Below are positions 21,242 through 30,422 of a stretch of 30,422 bases of DNA, one piece after another. The DNA comes from a virus, in IMG/VR virus record IMGVR_UViG_3300030419_001931, positions 1 through 30,422 of that record. One strand, written 5' to 3'. Under the pieces are notes generated by a model that saw only the letters and a list, made by a program, of their open reading frames with translations, searched no databases and was not told the DNA's origin. How positions within the stretch are numbered: position 1 is the first letter of the stretch; each line of letters opens with the position of its first letter. Made by a program: the position numbers and the translations under genes.

Positions 21242-22519
21242 TTAATTTCTACCATACATATTATAAAACCATTTTTGTGTTTCTTTATCAAGGTCAGCAG
21301 ATACATCAGGGTCACTCATCGTTGGGTCTACTTCTCCACTAGTTTGAAATCGTTGCCAAACACCATCTACCCATTGTTTATGAAATCTAGTAACATAACC
21401 ATCAGTAGATTTAATTTCCCCTCTCTTTACTTTATCAGTATAATCCTTTACTAACATATTATAATGTTCAGTATGTCTTTGTCTTTTTACTTCAGTTTCA
21501 TATTGTTCTTGTGTTAATACTGGGTCTTCTCTATTTTTAGGGTTTTGTAGCCATTCAAATAATTCATTAAACCCTCGACCTCGACGCTCACTTTGTAATA
21601 GTTCTTGTTGTGCTTTATGTTCTAATGCTTTCTTTAGAGCCAAACCAGCAACTAATTCTTCTTTCTGTTTTTTTTCTTCTTCCATTTCTCTTATAGGTTT
21701 TTCATATTCATACTTCATAGTAGAAAAATCTAAATTAATTAATTTTTCAATATCTTTGAAGACTTCTAAATTTAAAAATACTTCGGGTCTAGTACCGTAT
21801 TTCTTTTCTGTTTCTCTTCTGGGTACATCTTTTAAATTTCTAACTTTATCAAATTCTTTTTTTAATTGATTAACATAAAATTTTTTATCTTTCGGTAAAA
21901 CGCCGCTAATACTAACTATTTCAGTAAATGGTGACTTATATATTCTCATTAATTTATCCATCGTATGTTTCATAGAAGTATCAAAATGTAACTCCATATC
22001 ATTTTCAATTGTATTAATATTTTTACCTACTCCAGCGGCACCTTCATCTATATTAGTAGATTTCCAATGAATAATTATTTCAGGTGCATCTTCAAAACCA
22101 TCTTCGTCTGTATGGTATTCACTAGCAAATTTATCCCATAAATCAAACGCCCTACTTCTACTAAACCCTTTAAAGAGTATATCTAAAAATTGGTCATAAA
22201 TTCTTTGTATAATTATAGTATCTACAACTTTTTTAGTAATCCATTCAAGTGAGGTAAATTTTTGTTTTCTATATAATAATTTATCTTTAAATGGATTCCA
22301 TGTTGTTATTCCTAATACATCTTCATGTGTATATGGAACCAAACCACCTCCATAAGACCATCTTCTCGACATCTCTGCATATCTATCATCATCTCTCGGT
22401 AATTCCGATTCTGCAATATCAGAACCCCACCTCCCCCCATGATACTCTTTGGCTCTTTCAGAACGCCTGTAACTTGCTTTCGGGTCCCAATCTCTTTTTA
22501 ATAAATCTTCCCAACTCAT
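21242..22519 (-). CDS. Hypothetical protein of the structural module, 425 residues
   Basis: The protein opens MSWEDLLKRDW and has a charged glycine/tyrosine-rich N-terminal region (RRWSYGGGLVPY). A helical middle follows (VVDTIIIQRIYDQFLDILFKG), then strands around APEIIIHWKS and a long charged coiled coil (EMEEEKKQKEELVAGLALKK). The end is acidic and aromatic (WFYNMYGRN). No catalytic motif is seen. A start at 22573 would add 18 residues, but ATG 22519 overlaps the upstream gene's stop (ATGA) and gives an N-terminus like that neighbour's, so it is preferred. It is the last gene of the tail module. It may be a minor virion or lysis-region protein, which is inferred from position. Confidence 0.75.
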   Translation of the reverse strand: MSWEDLLKRDWDPKASYRRSERAKEYHGGRWGSDIAESELPRDDDRYAEMSRRWSYGGGLVPYTHEDVLGITTWNPFKDKLLYRKQKFTSLEWITKKVVDTIIIQRIYDQFLDILFKGFSRSRAFDLWDKFASEYHTDEDGFEDAPEIIIHWKSTNIDEGAAGVGKNINTIENDMELHFDTSMKHTMDKLMRIYKSPFTEIVSISGVLPKDKKFYVNQLKKEFDKVRNLKDVPRRETEKKYGTRPEVFLNLEVFKDIEKLINLDFSTMKYEYEKPIREMEEEKKQKEELVAGLALKKALEHKAQQELLQSERRGRGFNELFEWLQNPKNREDPVLTQEQYETEVKRQRHTEHYNMLVKDYTDKVKRGEIKSTDGYVTRFHKQWVDGVWQRFQTSGEVDPTMSDPDVSADLDKETQKWFYNMYGRN

Positions 22520-22725
22520 AACATCACATTTTGTCCTGTAACTACCGAAATAATAAATGCCGTCATCCACCAAATACGAGATTTAATTAAAGCCATATCT
22601 GTTTCTATATGAGATAGGTGATTATTTTTAATACTCTCTATATCTTTATTAGTTTCAACTTGAGAATTAATTAACCAATTGACTTTTTCATCTAAGTCAC
22701 CGTTTAATGCATCTTCTAAACTCAT
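22516..22725 (-). CDS. Coiled-coil membrane protein (holin or XhlA-like), 69 residues
   Basis: An N-terminal amphipathic coil (DEKVNWLINSQVETNKDIES and on to IETDMALIKSRI) ends in one hydrophobic segment WWMTAFIISVVTG, followed by QNVML. The layout, a short coil plus a single C-terminal membrane helix after the fibre gene, resembles XhlA/holin-associated proteins of tailed phages. It would sit in the cell membrane and may take part in lysis. It starts four bases after the fibre-like gene and shares the N-terminal pattern MS-x-E-D with the next gene. Confidence 0.6.
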   Translation of the reverse strand: MSLEDALNGDLDEKVNWLINSQVETNKDIESIKNNHLSHIETDMALIKSRIWWMTAFIISVVTGQNVML

Positions 22726-22729
22726 ATTA

Positions 22730-24145
22730 TCACGCTGTTTGACTTACTACTACCCATGAATTAATTGGACCGCCCGGAGCAAGAATTGCATTTGAATATG
22801 CACTTGTGTCTATTGCTTTTATTGATTGGAATGTTATAGCCATAGCAGAACCTAAAGTTACTGTATTCGCAGAACCTATCATAGCGTTAGCGGTGCTACC
22901 ATAATCAATTGTATCGCTACCAGTCCCTTTAATAATTAAATCATTACTAGTAATATTTTTAACAGTAATTATCTGTCCTTGCGAGGCACTACTAAGTGGT
23001 GGTAAATTTATAAAATTATCAGTTGACGCTTGAACATCGGGTAATTGAAATCTACCAAATTGTAATGACGCGTTATTAGCATCAGCATCTGACTGTAAAC
23101 TATCATCGGGTAAATTCTGATAAGGGTGAGCAATAGATGAATCTCTGATGTATTGATACTGACCATTCGTTATTGTTAGGTAAGTCGTCAATGTTCCACC
23201 AGTCATGCAACTAATATTATAGGAAAAGGTTTCATTACCACTACTAGTACTAACTATTCTTGCATCTGTAACAACACCTATTTCATTATTACCGGCAGCA
23301 GTTTCTACTTCATATTGCATTCCTACACCTAAACCAGCAGCAGGAGTTCCTGAAGTTTCTTCACTAATCTTAAACGGAAAAACAACGGCATTTGTTGTAG
23401 AGTCACTATTTTGTATAGTTGTTGCTCCAGCAGTAAAGGTTCCAGCAGGTACAGAAACTGCACCATCACCTTGTACTTTAAATTGTACTTGGGATGCACT
23501 ATCAATAACTTCAAAAGTATCACCTGCCGCAGTACCTGCTAATTTCATTTTAATATCAGTGCCCGATTCAGCAGTAAATGTATTTGCACCAGAAGCACCA
23601 ACAAAGGAACCAGTTTTAGTATATGTTCCACTATTACTATAACCTACGGTTAATACATCTTCTGATTTATTAGTACCAAAAATTTGAAAATGTCTATCAG
23701 TAGCAGTAGCAGAAGAACCACCGACTACTTTAATTAAAGCGATAGGTACATCTCCCAAATTTAAATCCGGTACAGTAGGACTTGTATCAGGAGTACCTGC
23801 CCTAACTGCTAAATCAGCAGTAGCGTTAGTAATAACTAACCAATCATATCTATCGTTAGTTCCATCAGGTGCAGTTAAATCAGCATATTCGTCTTGAGTA
23901 CCATATGAAATAAGAACACCATCTTTTTTATAAATTAAGTTAGTACTGTTAGAATTTATAGTTAGTCTAGTAACACCACCAGAAGATGATTGAACTAATG
24001 TTCCAAAACTAATTACATAGTTACCCTGACTTCTAGCCTCTAAAGCCTTAATTAACCCAGTATGAACTTTATCGGTTTCATCTGCAATACCACCAGTAGC
24101 AGGGTTTGCGACTAAACTACTAATTCTATTATTATATGCGACCAT
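22730..24145 (-). CDS. Tail fibre or receptor-binding-like protein, 471 residues
   Basis: Rich in Gly, Ser, Thr, Ala and Asn, with few charges, as in phage fibres. The N-terminus (NNRISSLVANPATGG; then VHTGLIKALEARSQGNYVIS) looks like a particle-attachment domain. The middle has short strand repeats (VGASGANTFTAES; GAVSVPAGTFTAGATTI) typical of trimeric fibre shafts. The C-terminal 130 residues (FINLPPLSSASQGQIITVKN onward) resemble a fibre-tip domain. It overlaps the 115-residue gene at the ATG. Binding to the host surface is likely but inferred from composition and context. Confidence 0.7.
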   Translation of the reverse strand: MVAYNNRISSLVANPATGGIADETDKVHTGLIKALEARSQGNYVISFGTLVQSSSGGVTRLTINSNSTNLIYKKDGVLISYGTQDEYADLTAPDGTNDRYDWLVITNATADLAVRAGTPDTSPTVPDLNLGDVPIALIKVVGGSSATATDRHFQIFGTNKSEDVLTVGYSNSGTYTKTGSFVGASGANTFTAESGTDIKMKLAGTAAGDTFEVIDSASQVQFKVQGDGAVSVPAGTFTAGATTIQNSDSTTNAVVFPFKISEETSGTPAAGLGVGMQYEVETAAGNNEIGVVTDARIVSTSSGNETFSYNISCMTGGTLTTYLTITNGQYQYIRDSSIAHPYQNLPDDSLQSDADANNASLQFGRFQLPDVQASTDNFINLPPLSSASQGQIITVKNITSNDLIIKGTGSDTIDYGSTANAMIGSANTVTLGSAMAITFQSIKAIDTSAYSNAILAPGGPINSWVVVSQTA

Positions 24146-24492
24146 TAAATCACCTCCACTGTTAATACTAATTCAATATTTTGACTTGAAGTAAAAGGCC
24201 CAATTGCATCAAAAGGAACTCTAATTAACATTTTACCACTAGCATCAAAAATGCCTACTTCTTTCAATGTTTCTCCTACATATGTAGAGCCATTTAAAGT
24301 TATTGTGTAATCTAAAGAAGTTACTCCAGATTTTGTAATAGTCATACCTGAAGTTTGGTTAGATGAATGAAATGGTGCATCTAATCCAGTACCATTAATA
24401 CTCGATGCATCTCCACCTCTACCAACGTTAAATCTCACAAATGTTGTTAATACATAATCTCTAATTAATTCTAATGCGTCTTCTGTTATCAT
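24145..24492 (-). CDS. Small tail/baseplate protein, 115 residues
   Basis: The N-terminal helix MITEDALELIRDYVL is followed by beta-rich sequence (GMTITKSGVTSLDYTITL). A pattern GETLKEVGIFDASGKMLIRV...FTSSQNIELVLTVEV follows, of the kind found in small phage baseplate or fibre-connector proteins. It overlaps the hub-like gene by four bases and the fibre gene by one, so the three are translated together. The role as connector between hub and fibre is inferred. Confidence 0.65.
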   Translation of the reverse strand: MITEDALELIRDYVLTTFVRFNVGRGGDASSINGTGLDAPFHSSNQTSGMTITKSGVTSLDYTITLNGSTYVGETLKEVGIFDASGKMLIRVPFDAIGPFTSSQNIELVLTVEVI

Positions 24493-27400
24493 AGTAAATC
24501 ATACTCCCTTAATACTTCTGAACTTGTTGAACCACTTCCCGACCCCGTACCGCTAAATCCAAATGTTGTTCCAAATCCAAATGTCGCTCCAAAACCAAAA
24601 GTACTACTTCCTCCAGTACTTGTTGTTTCTGATATTTTAAGTTTAACTCCCCTAACCTTAATTTCATCTTGTGTTTGGGAACCAATATCTTGTGTCTCGA
24701 ACCTATTACCTCTAAGTGAAGCATGTACTGTTTTACCGTCAGCAACTAATTCTGCAATACGGTTAGTTAAATTCTTAGTATATACTCCTGCTAAAATTTC
24801 CATAGTTCCCTGCATTATATTATATGTAACATCTAATACAACATAATCATTTCTTGGTATTTTTTGAGAGGGATAGTTAATTGTTATTATTTGGCCCGGT
24901 CTTAAGAAAGGACATTGTGAATAAAGTACGGTCATCTTAATACCGTCGTTAGCAGACCTATGTATTTTAAGTAATTTATGCGCCCTACGTGAAGCGGCCT
25001 CTTTTGTTAATATAGATAAATTAACTTCTTCTAATTCTTTTAGACCATTATTTCTTATACTTCTACCATCTCTTACTACGTGTTTAACTCCTTTACCGTA
25101 TACAGTAATTTGGTTATAAAAATCATAAAGAGTATTATCTCTACTAATATTAATTATTCTATTCCCGCTAGATTTTTCACTGAAATATAAATTAGTATAG
25201 TCAGTATCTTCTATATTTTTAACAAGTTTTACAGTTTTACCATCTACTATTAGTTTTCTATCTTTTAGACCAGCAACTAAATTAGCAGCAGTAAAGGAGT
25301 CTAATCCTTGTATATCGAACTTTTCATAGTAGTTAGCAGTATCAGTAGTCGTAGTATATGTTATATCTGTTTTTTCTATTATATCATTAACTACTTGTTC
25401 TGCTTCATCTAAGATATTAAAATGAGTTCCTATGGATGCTCTAGTTCCTAATGCCGGTTTCTTAACTGTATCTACTGTAAATGTTTTACCTATTGATACA
25501 CAACCATTCATTTCTTTCATTGTTCTAAAATTAATTGTATTATAAGCAGGACTAGCATTTGTTGAAATATTTATAGAAGTTAAATTTTTATTATGACCAT
25601 CAGTAACAAAGACGTTATAATCACCAGTAGCAATTTTATTACCCCCACTACCGAACATATTAGTACTATTTCTAACATCGGTATATTCTGTACTATGACC
25701 ATCTATTGTAATAGGTAAGTACATAGATAATAGACCTTCGTTAAACATAGTTTCACTAGTATTATACCCTCCATCATAATAGTTAAATCTATTAATAGTT
25801 GTGAAACAAGCATCCTCATACGGTATCTTACTATATCTATTTGTTAATACATTTAAGTCAATTTCGTTTGGGGTAAAATCATAAAAAGCGGTTTGTGATG
25901 GTCGCATGATTCTATATAATTTATCTCCTGTTGCTTTTGCTAAAGTATCACCAAGAGTACCAGACGCAGCATCAATTTCTATAATGTGTTCAAAGTATTC
26001 ATAAGTTCTATTAGTAGGAGTAAATGTAGCAGTAACTGTTTCGACAGTACCTATTCCTGAAGCAAATGTTACTACTGTATTAGTAACACTAGCAACAGTT
26101 TTTGAACCATTATTATCAGTGTGTGCGCCCGAAATAACTACGGTATCACCAGCAACAAAATAATCTTGTAAATCTACACCAGTAGTAACTGTGAATGTAT
26201 TACCAATGGCTGCGAAAGCGCCGGTTAATGAGAAAGCAACACTTTCTGAAGTTGATGAAAGACCCTTCTTAATAGTATGGGATATAATTTTATGAGTGGT
26301 AGTAGGTATAACATTATTTAATTTTCTACCAGAAGTATTAGCACTATTAGTAAAAGCATTAGTACCCTTTTCACTAACTAAATAATAACCAGTTAAGTTA
26401 GGAGCAAAGTGTACCCACCTATTATGAGTTTTAGCATCTGCATCAGGACTATCACTAGGGTCTGCTGCATCTATTAATTCAGATATATCACTAGTATAAC
26501 TAGTACTTTTATTATGGAATATTTTTACAGAAAATCTTGCTCGTTTATTACCATCATAAGAATTATATATTTTACCCATACTTATATCATTAGCAGCAAA
26601 ATTTAATATAGGTTTATAGAACATTTCTGCTCCCCTAATATTAGTTTTATTTTTATTATAATCGATAGTATTATATTCTGAATTTTCACCAAACAAGGAG
26701 ACATATTCAGTTGTCCATGCTTCGTTTTGGTCATCTGCTGTACCAGTACCAACATATTTTGGGCTACTTCTTGATGTATCTAAATATAACGCAGGTGCAA
26801 TACCTTGAGTAAGTAAACTGCTTGAGGAATTACTAGTATCTTGTCCGGTAGGAATATACGGGTAACCATAATTTATTGTAAAGAACATGGAGTTAATATT
26901 ACCTTTAGGTCTAATATTACCAATAACAGGTGTAGTCATACCGCTAGTAACTTCAGGATTAAGTGCTTCGTTAGCATGATAGTAAGGAGAATCTGCTGCA
27001 ATTAGATAATTCTGATTATCATAATCTACATCTGCCGGGTTAGCAATTTTTATTTCATCATTACCATAAAAGGTTCCTTCTACTGAACAAGTTTCTGATA
27101 ATAAAGCAAGTTGTAAAGGAGATTCTGATGCTGAATTAAATATTGGGCGACCTTCGGATAATGCTGCACCACTAGCACTATCAACTTTTATATCTTCTGT
27201 TGCGCCATCTATTGCTTTAGGACTACCATCACATTTTATTGTTTCTGTGAATGTATTAAATACTTCTTTAGAGGGTAATGCGTCTAGTATTGCTCTTTTT
27301 GGTCCGGAGAAAGTAAATGGGTCATAGTCCTTTGTAATCATAGCAACTAAATTATTTTTACTTTTTGATGAATAATGAGTCATGTTAGTATCTGTATTAT

Positions 27401-30400
27401 CTATTCCCTCTCCATAAAAATTAGTAGTTATTTTACTAGCAGTAGTAGCACTACGTCTATTAGTTTGAGAAGGTGGACCAGTAACCTTAAATCTACGACC
27501 ATCCATTAACATATCATTAAATACTCTAGAAGTAAATCTATTCATTGTAAAATAAGGGTCAGATAACGGAACAGCATTTTCCAAAGCATATTCTGCAAAT
27601 TTAGCACCACCTTCACTATCGGCCCAATTATTATAAGTACTTTCAGCCCGCATAGTAAAAGGTAATACTATTTGATTAGGAACAATTTCATTATTTTCAA
27701 ATCTTGTTTGGTTTGCGTGTAAATTACTTGATGATGTTGTTACTTCATAAGGCATAACCATATTACCGGATATTAAATGTTTATTGAAATTATCTGTATC
27801 ATCCCAATATTTATCACTCAATGTATTAATTTCATTTGAAGCAATTCCAGCAAACCCAAAGTATATTTCTTGTCCATTTAATTTACCATTTAAGGCCGCA
27901 GGAAGAGGGTCTGATGGAGTAGAACTACTAGCATCATAAGTAAAAGTAATTCTATTATTAGAATTATCATAGGTAGCAACTGTACCTATTTTATGAGGAC
28001 CACTAGAACTACTATCACCGGTAGGAGTTATATGACTTCTTGGGTCAGTCCATATTTGCATAGGTAAGAATGAAAACTCGTCATTTACTGTAAAACCGTT
28101 AGGTATTTCAGACTCTCTAGCCGCATAAAAATGTATATTAGAACCACTAGTTTCTACCTTTAATACTTTAAAAACATCCCCAGTGCTCATATTTTTCATA
28201 TATATCCCTGCACATTCTTTATCTCCACCGCCAGTATCTCCACTAAACATGGCTTCTGTCCAACTAAGACTACTATTATCTATTACTAATTTAGTGCCGG
28301 TTGTTCCTGCTATTGCAGTAATATGTCCTTCATCAATACCTTTATCATTTAATATATCATTTAAAGTACCTAGATTAAGTGAGGCACTTAAATCAATAGT
28401 GCCGGGAGCAGTAGCATTATGGGAAGATATTGTCCTAACGGATGAACTAATATAAGAGTAAGTACCATATTTACTATCATTATAATAATACGGGTCAGTC
28501 ATTAATTGGTCAACATCAGTTGCTCTAAATATGGGCATCATTTTATGTAATTGACCACCGGCTAACTTTCTACTTGATTTTGGGGTTATACGAGTTAAAT
28601 TTTCTACATCAACACTATTATATGCCCAATCCATAGTAAGTTCTACTAATCTAATTAGACCAAATCTAGTCATGGCTTCGGCATTTTCACTACTAGCCTG
28701 TATTGAATGAAAGTCAAAAGAGTTATCGTCAATTTCTCTACTATTTAATTTACCACTAAACTTAGAATGTGCTGAACCATCAACCCTAGAACCATTATTC
28801 TTTACTATTAGACTATAATCTGTATATTCTCTTGATGTTGCTGCGCCCCTATAACCTATATGATTTGTTCTCATCATACTATCTGGTAATATATCTCCTA
28901 AACATAACAAGTATAAATTAGCAGTTTTAGGGTCAAATGCCTCAAATGCTTCTTTATGTAAATCGAACCTATTATATGTAGCAGAAATTTGAGTAGTTTT
29001 TATCGGATGTAGTTTCTCATACCAATCATATTCATAATATGTAGTTTCACTATTTGTATTTCTAGCAGAAAGTAAGTCAATAGGCATTACTGTTGTATCA
29101 TAGAAATTACTACCCATAGCAGGTAATGAAGTTCTAGTTTCAGGAGAACCTTCTTTAGCCCTATCCGTAGATACTATATTATCAAAACCTACTGCAATTA
29201 TTTGTCCTGTTCCGTCTATTCTAGTACCAGTAGCAAAAGCCATAAATTTACCTTTGTTACCTTTATATATATTTGAACCTAGACTACCATCGGGATATGC
29301 TAACTTAGAAGTACCTAAAACTCTATCAGATAATTCATCTTCCCAATAAATTTGACCCGGATTACCTGTCTGTAAATCAATGTATCTCCAAATAAAGGAA
29401 CCGAACCTTTGAGCATAATTAGAATATACTTCATCAGTTGCTGTTTCATCATCGCCTTGTAATTTCCCCATAAAAGTCACTGGGAATCCGTCGTTAGTTT
29501 CTGATTCTAATAAGTGCAAAAAACCTCCTTTTGGTAATCCATTAGTATTAACTAAATATATATTTTGAGCAGCAGTTAGGGATTTAGGGTTATTACTATT
29601 AGTAGATATTCTACCTAACACAACAGGTAATAAGGGCGCAACTGTTATTCTATTAGCACCGTCATCGGTTTGGTCCATATCTATTATTTCATATTCGGCC
29701 ATAGAAGATACAGTATTAATTACTTCAGTATCAGATTCATCAGCATTATAAATTTGTATGCCTTCGGGCGATAATTTACCACTATCTACTTCGGTATATC
29801 CTGATAATGAAAACCCTAAAGAGTTCGATTGGTCAAGATTAGATGAATAAGTAGAAGTTCTACCGGCTAATTTATCCCCATCAACACCAATAGCATATGA
29901 AGCACTGGGACCAATTTCTTTTCCAGATTGAAAATTAATACCTTTATCTAAAGCACCTATAAAATTATTAGGTCTTTTAGATTGAGAAAGGTCAGAAGAT
30001 AAACTCTTACCACCAGAAATAACACCAGAAATTTTGTATAGTTTTACATGTTCTCTACCACTACTACTATATGTATCAGTAGTTACTTGTCTACCAAAAT
30101 TAGTTACACTATTATCCATAACATCAGCAATATTAATATCTACTGTTGTTCCTTTTCTTAAAGTTAAAGAACCTGCGCCATCTCTAGTAGCAGATGCAAC
30201 ACCTAAGAAAATATATTTATTTGATGAATTACCATTGTCTTTGTAAAATACTAAATCTCCCCTAGTTATTAATCCATCTGTTTGTTCAATAACAGTAAAA
30301 CTAGTTCTATTCATAGAATGATTTGTTTTATTTGTGCCTGCTGTCGCTGTTAAATTAATTGCTAAATTAGAATAAACTGGTGTACCTATTGGGGGTTGAG

Positions 30401-30422
30401 TAGAATAAACATAATCTTGTGA
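24489..30422 (-). CDS. Giant tail hub/tip structural protein, N-terminus outside window
   Basis: The frame is open past the first visible ATG (30314) to the window edge, adding at least 36 residues and giving more than 1970. The composition is rich in Ser, Thr, Asn, Asp and Tyr, with no catalytic motif. The roughly 330 residues before the tail (about 24650-25430) have strands such as NQITVYGKG, RSIRNNGLKELEE and FLRPGQIITINYP. They end in QGTMEILAGVYTK, a pattern like gp27/hub domains of tailed phages. Around 26010-26220 lies a small beta module (FTVTTGVDLQDYFVAGDTVV). The C-terminus is a Gly/Phe repeat, then REYDLL. It is probably the tail tip or baseplate hub; a role as tail tube or tape measure is less likely. 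Confidence 0.7.
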   Translation of the reverse strand, partial: SQDYVYSTQPPIGTPVYSNLAINLTATAGTNKTNHSMNRTSFTVIEQTDGLITRGDLVFYKDNGNSSNKYIFLGVASATRDGAGSLTLRKGTTVDINIADVMDNSVTNFGRQVTTDTYSSSGREHVKLYKISGVISGGKSLSSDLSQSKRPNNFIGALDKGINFQSGKEIGPSASYAIGVDGDKLAGRTSTYSSNLDQSNSLGFSLSGYTEVDSGKLSPEGIQIYNADESDTEVINTVSSMAEYEIIDMDQTDDGANRITVAPLLPVVLGRISTNSNNPKSLTAAQNIYLVNTNGLPKGGFLHLLESETNDGFPVTFMGKLQGDDETATDEVYSNYAQRFGSFIWRYIDLQTGNPGQIYWEDELSDRVLGTSKLAYPDGSLGSNIYKGNKGKFMAFATGTRIDGTGQIIAVGFDNIVSTDRAKEGSPETRTSLPAMGSNFYDTTVMPIDLLSARNTNSETTYYEYDWYEKLHPIKTTQISATYNRFDLHKEAFEAFDPKTANLYLLCLGDILPDSMMRTNHIGYRGAATSREYTDYSLIVKNNGSRVDGSAHSKFSGKLNSREIDDNSFDFHSIQASSENAEAMTRFGLIRLVELTMDWAYNSVDVENLTRITPKSSRKLAGGQLHKMMPIFRATDVDQLMTDPYYYNDSKYGTYSYISSSVRTISSHNATAPGTIDLSASLNLGTLNDILNDKGIDEGHITAIAGTTGTKLVIDNSSLSWTEAMFSGDTGGGDKECAGIYMKNMSTGDVFKVLKVETSGSNIHFYAARESEIPNGFTVNDEFSFLPMQIWTDPRSHITPTGDSSSSGPHKIGTVATYDNSNNRITFTYDASSSTPSDPLPAALNGKLNGQEIYFGFAGIASNEINTLSDKYWDDTDNFNKHLISGNMVMPYEVTTSSSNLHANQTRFENNEIVPNQIVLPFTMRAESTYNNWADSEGGAKFAEYALENAVPLSDPYFTMNRFTSRVFNDMLMDGRRFKVTGPPSQTNRRSATTASKITTNFYGEGIDNTDTNMTHYSSKSKNNLVAMITKDYDPFTFSGPKRAILDALPSKEVFNTFTETIKCDGSPKAIDGATEDIKVDSASGAALSEGRPIFNSASESPLQLALLSETCSVEGTFYGNDEIKIANPADVDYDNQNYLIAADSPYYHANEALNPEVTSGMTTPVIGNIRPKGNINSMFFTINYGYPYIPTGQDTSNSSSSLLTQGIAPALYLDTSRSSPKYVGTGTADDQNEAWTTEYVSLFGENSEYNTIDYNKNKTNIRGAEMFYKPILNFAANDISMGKIYNSYDGNKRARFSVKIFHNKSTSYTSDISELIDAADPSDSPDADAKTHNRWVHFAPNLTGYYLVSEKGTNAFTNSANTSGRKLNNVIPTTTHKIISHTIKKGLSSTSESVAFSLTGAFAAIGNTFTVTTGVDLQDYFVAGDTVVISGAHTDNNGSKTVASVTNTVVTFASGIGTVETVTATFTPTNRTYEYFEHIIEIDAASGTLGDTLAKATGDKLYRIMRPSQTAFYDFTPNEIDLNVLTNRYSKIPYEDACFTTINRFNYYDGGYNTSETMFNEGLLSMYLPITIDGHSTEYTDVRNSTNMFGSGGNKIATGDYNVFVTDGHNKNLTSINISTNASPAYNTINFRTMKEMNGCVSIGKTFTVDTVKKPALGTRASIGTHFNILDEAEQVVNDIIEKTDITYTTTTDTANYYEKFDIQGLDSFTAANLVAGLKDRKLIVDGKTVKLVKNIEDTDYTNLYFSEKSSGNRIINISRDNTLYDFYNQITVYGKGVKHVVRDGRSIRNNGLKELEEVNLSILTKEAASRRAHKLLKIHRSANDGIKMTVLYSQCPFLRPGQIITINYPSQKIPRNDYVVLDVTYNIMQGTMEILAGVYTKNLTNRIAELVADGKTVHASLRGNRFETQDIGSQTQDEIKVRGVKLKISETTSTGGSSTFGFGATFGFGTTFGFSGTGSGSGSTSSEVLREYDLL
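24550..24606 (-). repeat. 18-base tandem repeat encoding TFGFG units
   Basis: Three copies of an 18-base unit near the 3' end of the hub-like gene encode STFGFGATFGFGTTFGF, followed by Gly/Ser-rich sequence. Copies differ by a few third-position changes, so they are not a sequencing stutter. Such Phe-Gly repeats are flexible and sticky and may form a connection surface. Confidence 0.7.

Noticed and set aside
22517-22573. Longer start of the 425-residue leftward protein
   Set aside because: It would translate 18 residues out of the end of the upstream gene. The ATGA overlap and the shared MS-x-E-D start favour 22519.
28183-28455. 90-residue plus-strand frame inside the giant tail gene
   Set aside because: Isolated and antisense to a continuous large frame, without a ribosome site; a shadow.

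Overview
This window looks like part of the genome of a tailed (head-tail) virus infecting a marine archaeon, closest in content to the magrovirus-type or marthavirus-type viruses of uncultured marine Euryarchaeota and Thaumarchaeota. That assignment is inference from gene content, because no database search was possible. The supporting evidence is an archaeal replication set (family B polymerase, PCNA clamp, RecA-fold ATPase, archaeo-eukaryotic primase, XPF/ERCC4 nuclease, Cas4/RecB-type Fe-S nuclease, ATP-dependent ligase), a TFIIB-like factor, a histone-fold protein, and phage-like tail proteins. The DNA is AT-rich, with heavy use of AGA and ATA codons. Translation starts are preceded by archaeal/bacterial-type Shine-Dalgarno motifs (GGTGA, GGAGG, and a recurring GGAAGTGA).

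Layout: bases 2-21141 are one nearly gapless rightward array of about 39 genes, mostly joined by ATGA or longer overlaps. It opens with the 3' end of a B12-dependent (class II) ribonucleotide reductase. Then comes an accessory block (about 1.0-8.7 kb) with a TFB-like factor, an E1/ThiF-like enzyme, a JAMM/JAB metalloprotease, three proteins of 30-40 residues between those last two, a histone-fold protein, DNA ligase and a run of small zinc-binding proteins. A 150-base non-coding gap (8707-8856) with an inverted repeat and two GC-rich hairpins leads into the core replication block (8.9-21.1 kb). The order there is OB/SSB-like protein, Sak4/RadA-like ATPase, PCNA, small proteins, PolB, HNH protein, Cas4-like nuclease, fused primase, XPF nuclease, P-loop helicase candidate and DEDDy exonuclease.

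At 21148-21192 a strong hairpin with a TTCG loop and T-runs, followed by AT-rich repeats, separates this array from a convergent leftward structural module (21242-30422). Read in its own direction, that module encodes a giant tail hub-like protein (5' end outside the window), a 115-residue tail protein, a 471-residue fibre-like protein, a 69-residue coiled-coil/membrane protein of holin or XhlA type, and a 425-residue protein of unknown role.

The replication genes are enough for a largely virus-run replisome: primase, PolB with a C-terminal PCNA-binding peptide, clamp, ssDNA-binding protein, helicase, recombinase, ligase and several nucleases. No clamp loader is visible here. The least ordinary part is 2.7-5.3 kb, where a transcription factor, an E1-like/JAMM pair, microproteins (one with a PCNA-binding-like motif) and a histone-fold protein are packed together. 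This suggests a virus-encoded set for taking over host transcription, chromatin, and possibly ubiquitin-like protein modification or sulfur-carrier chemistry.
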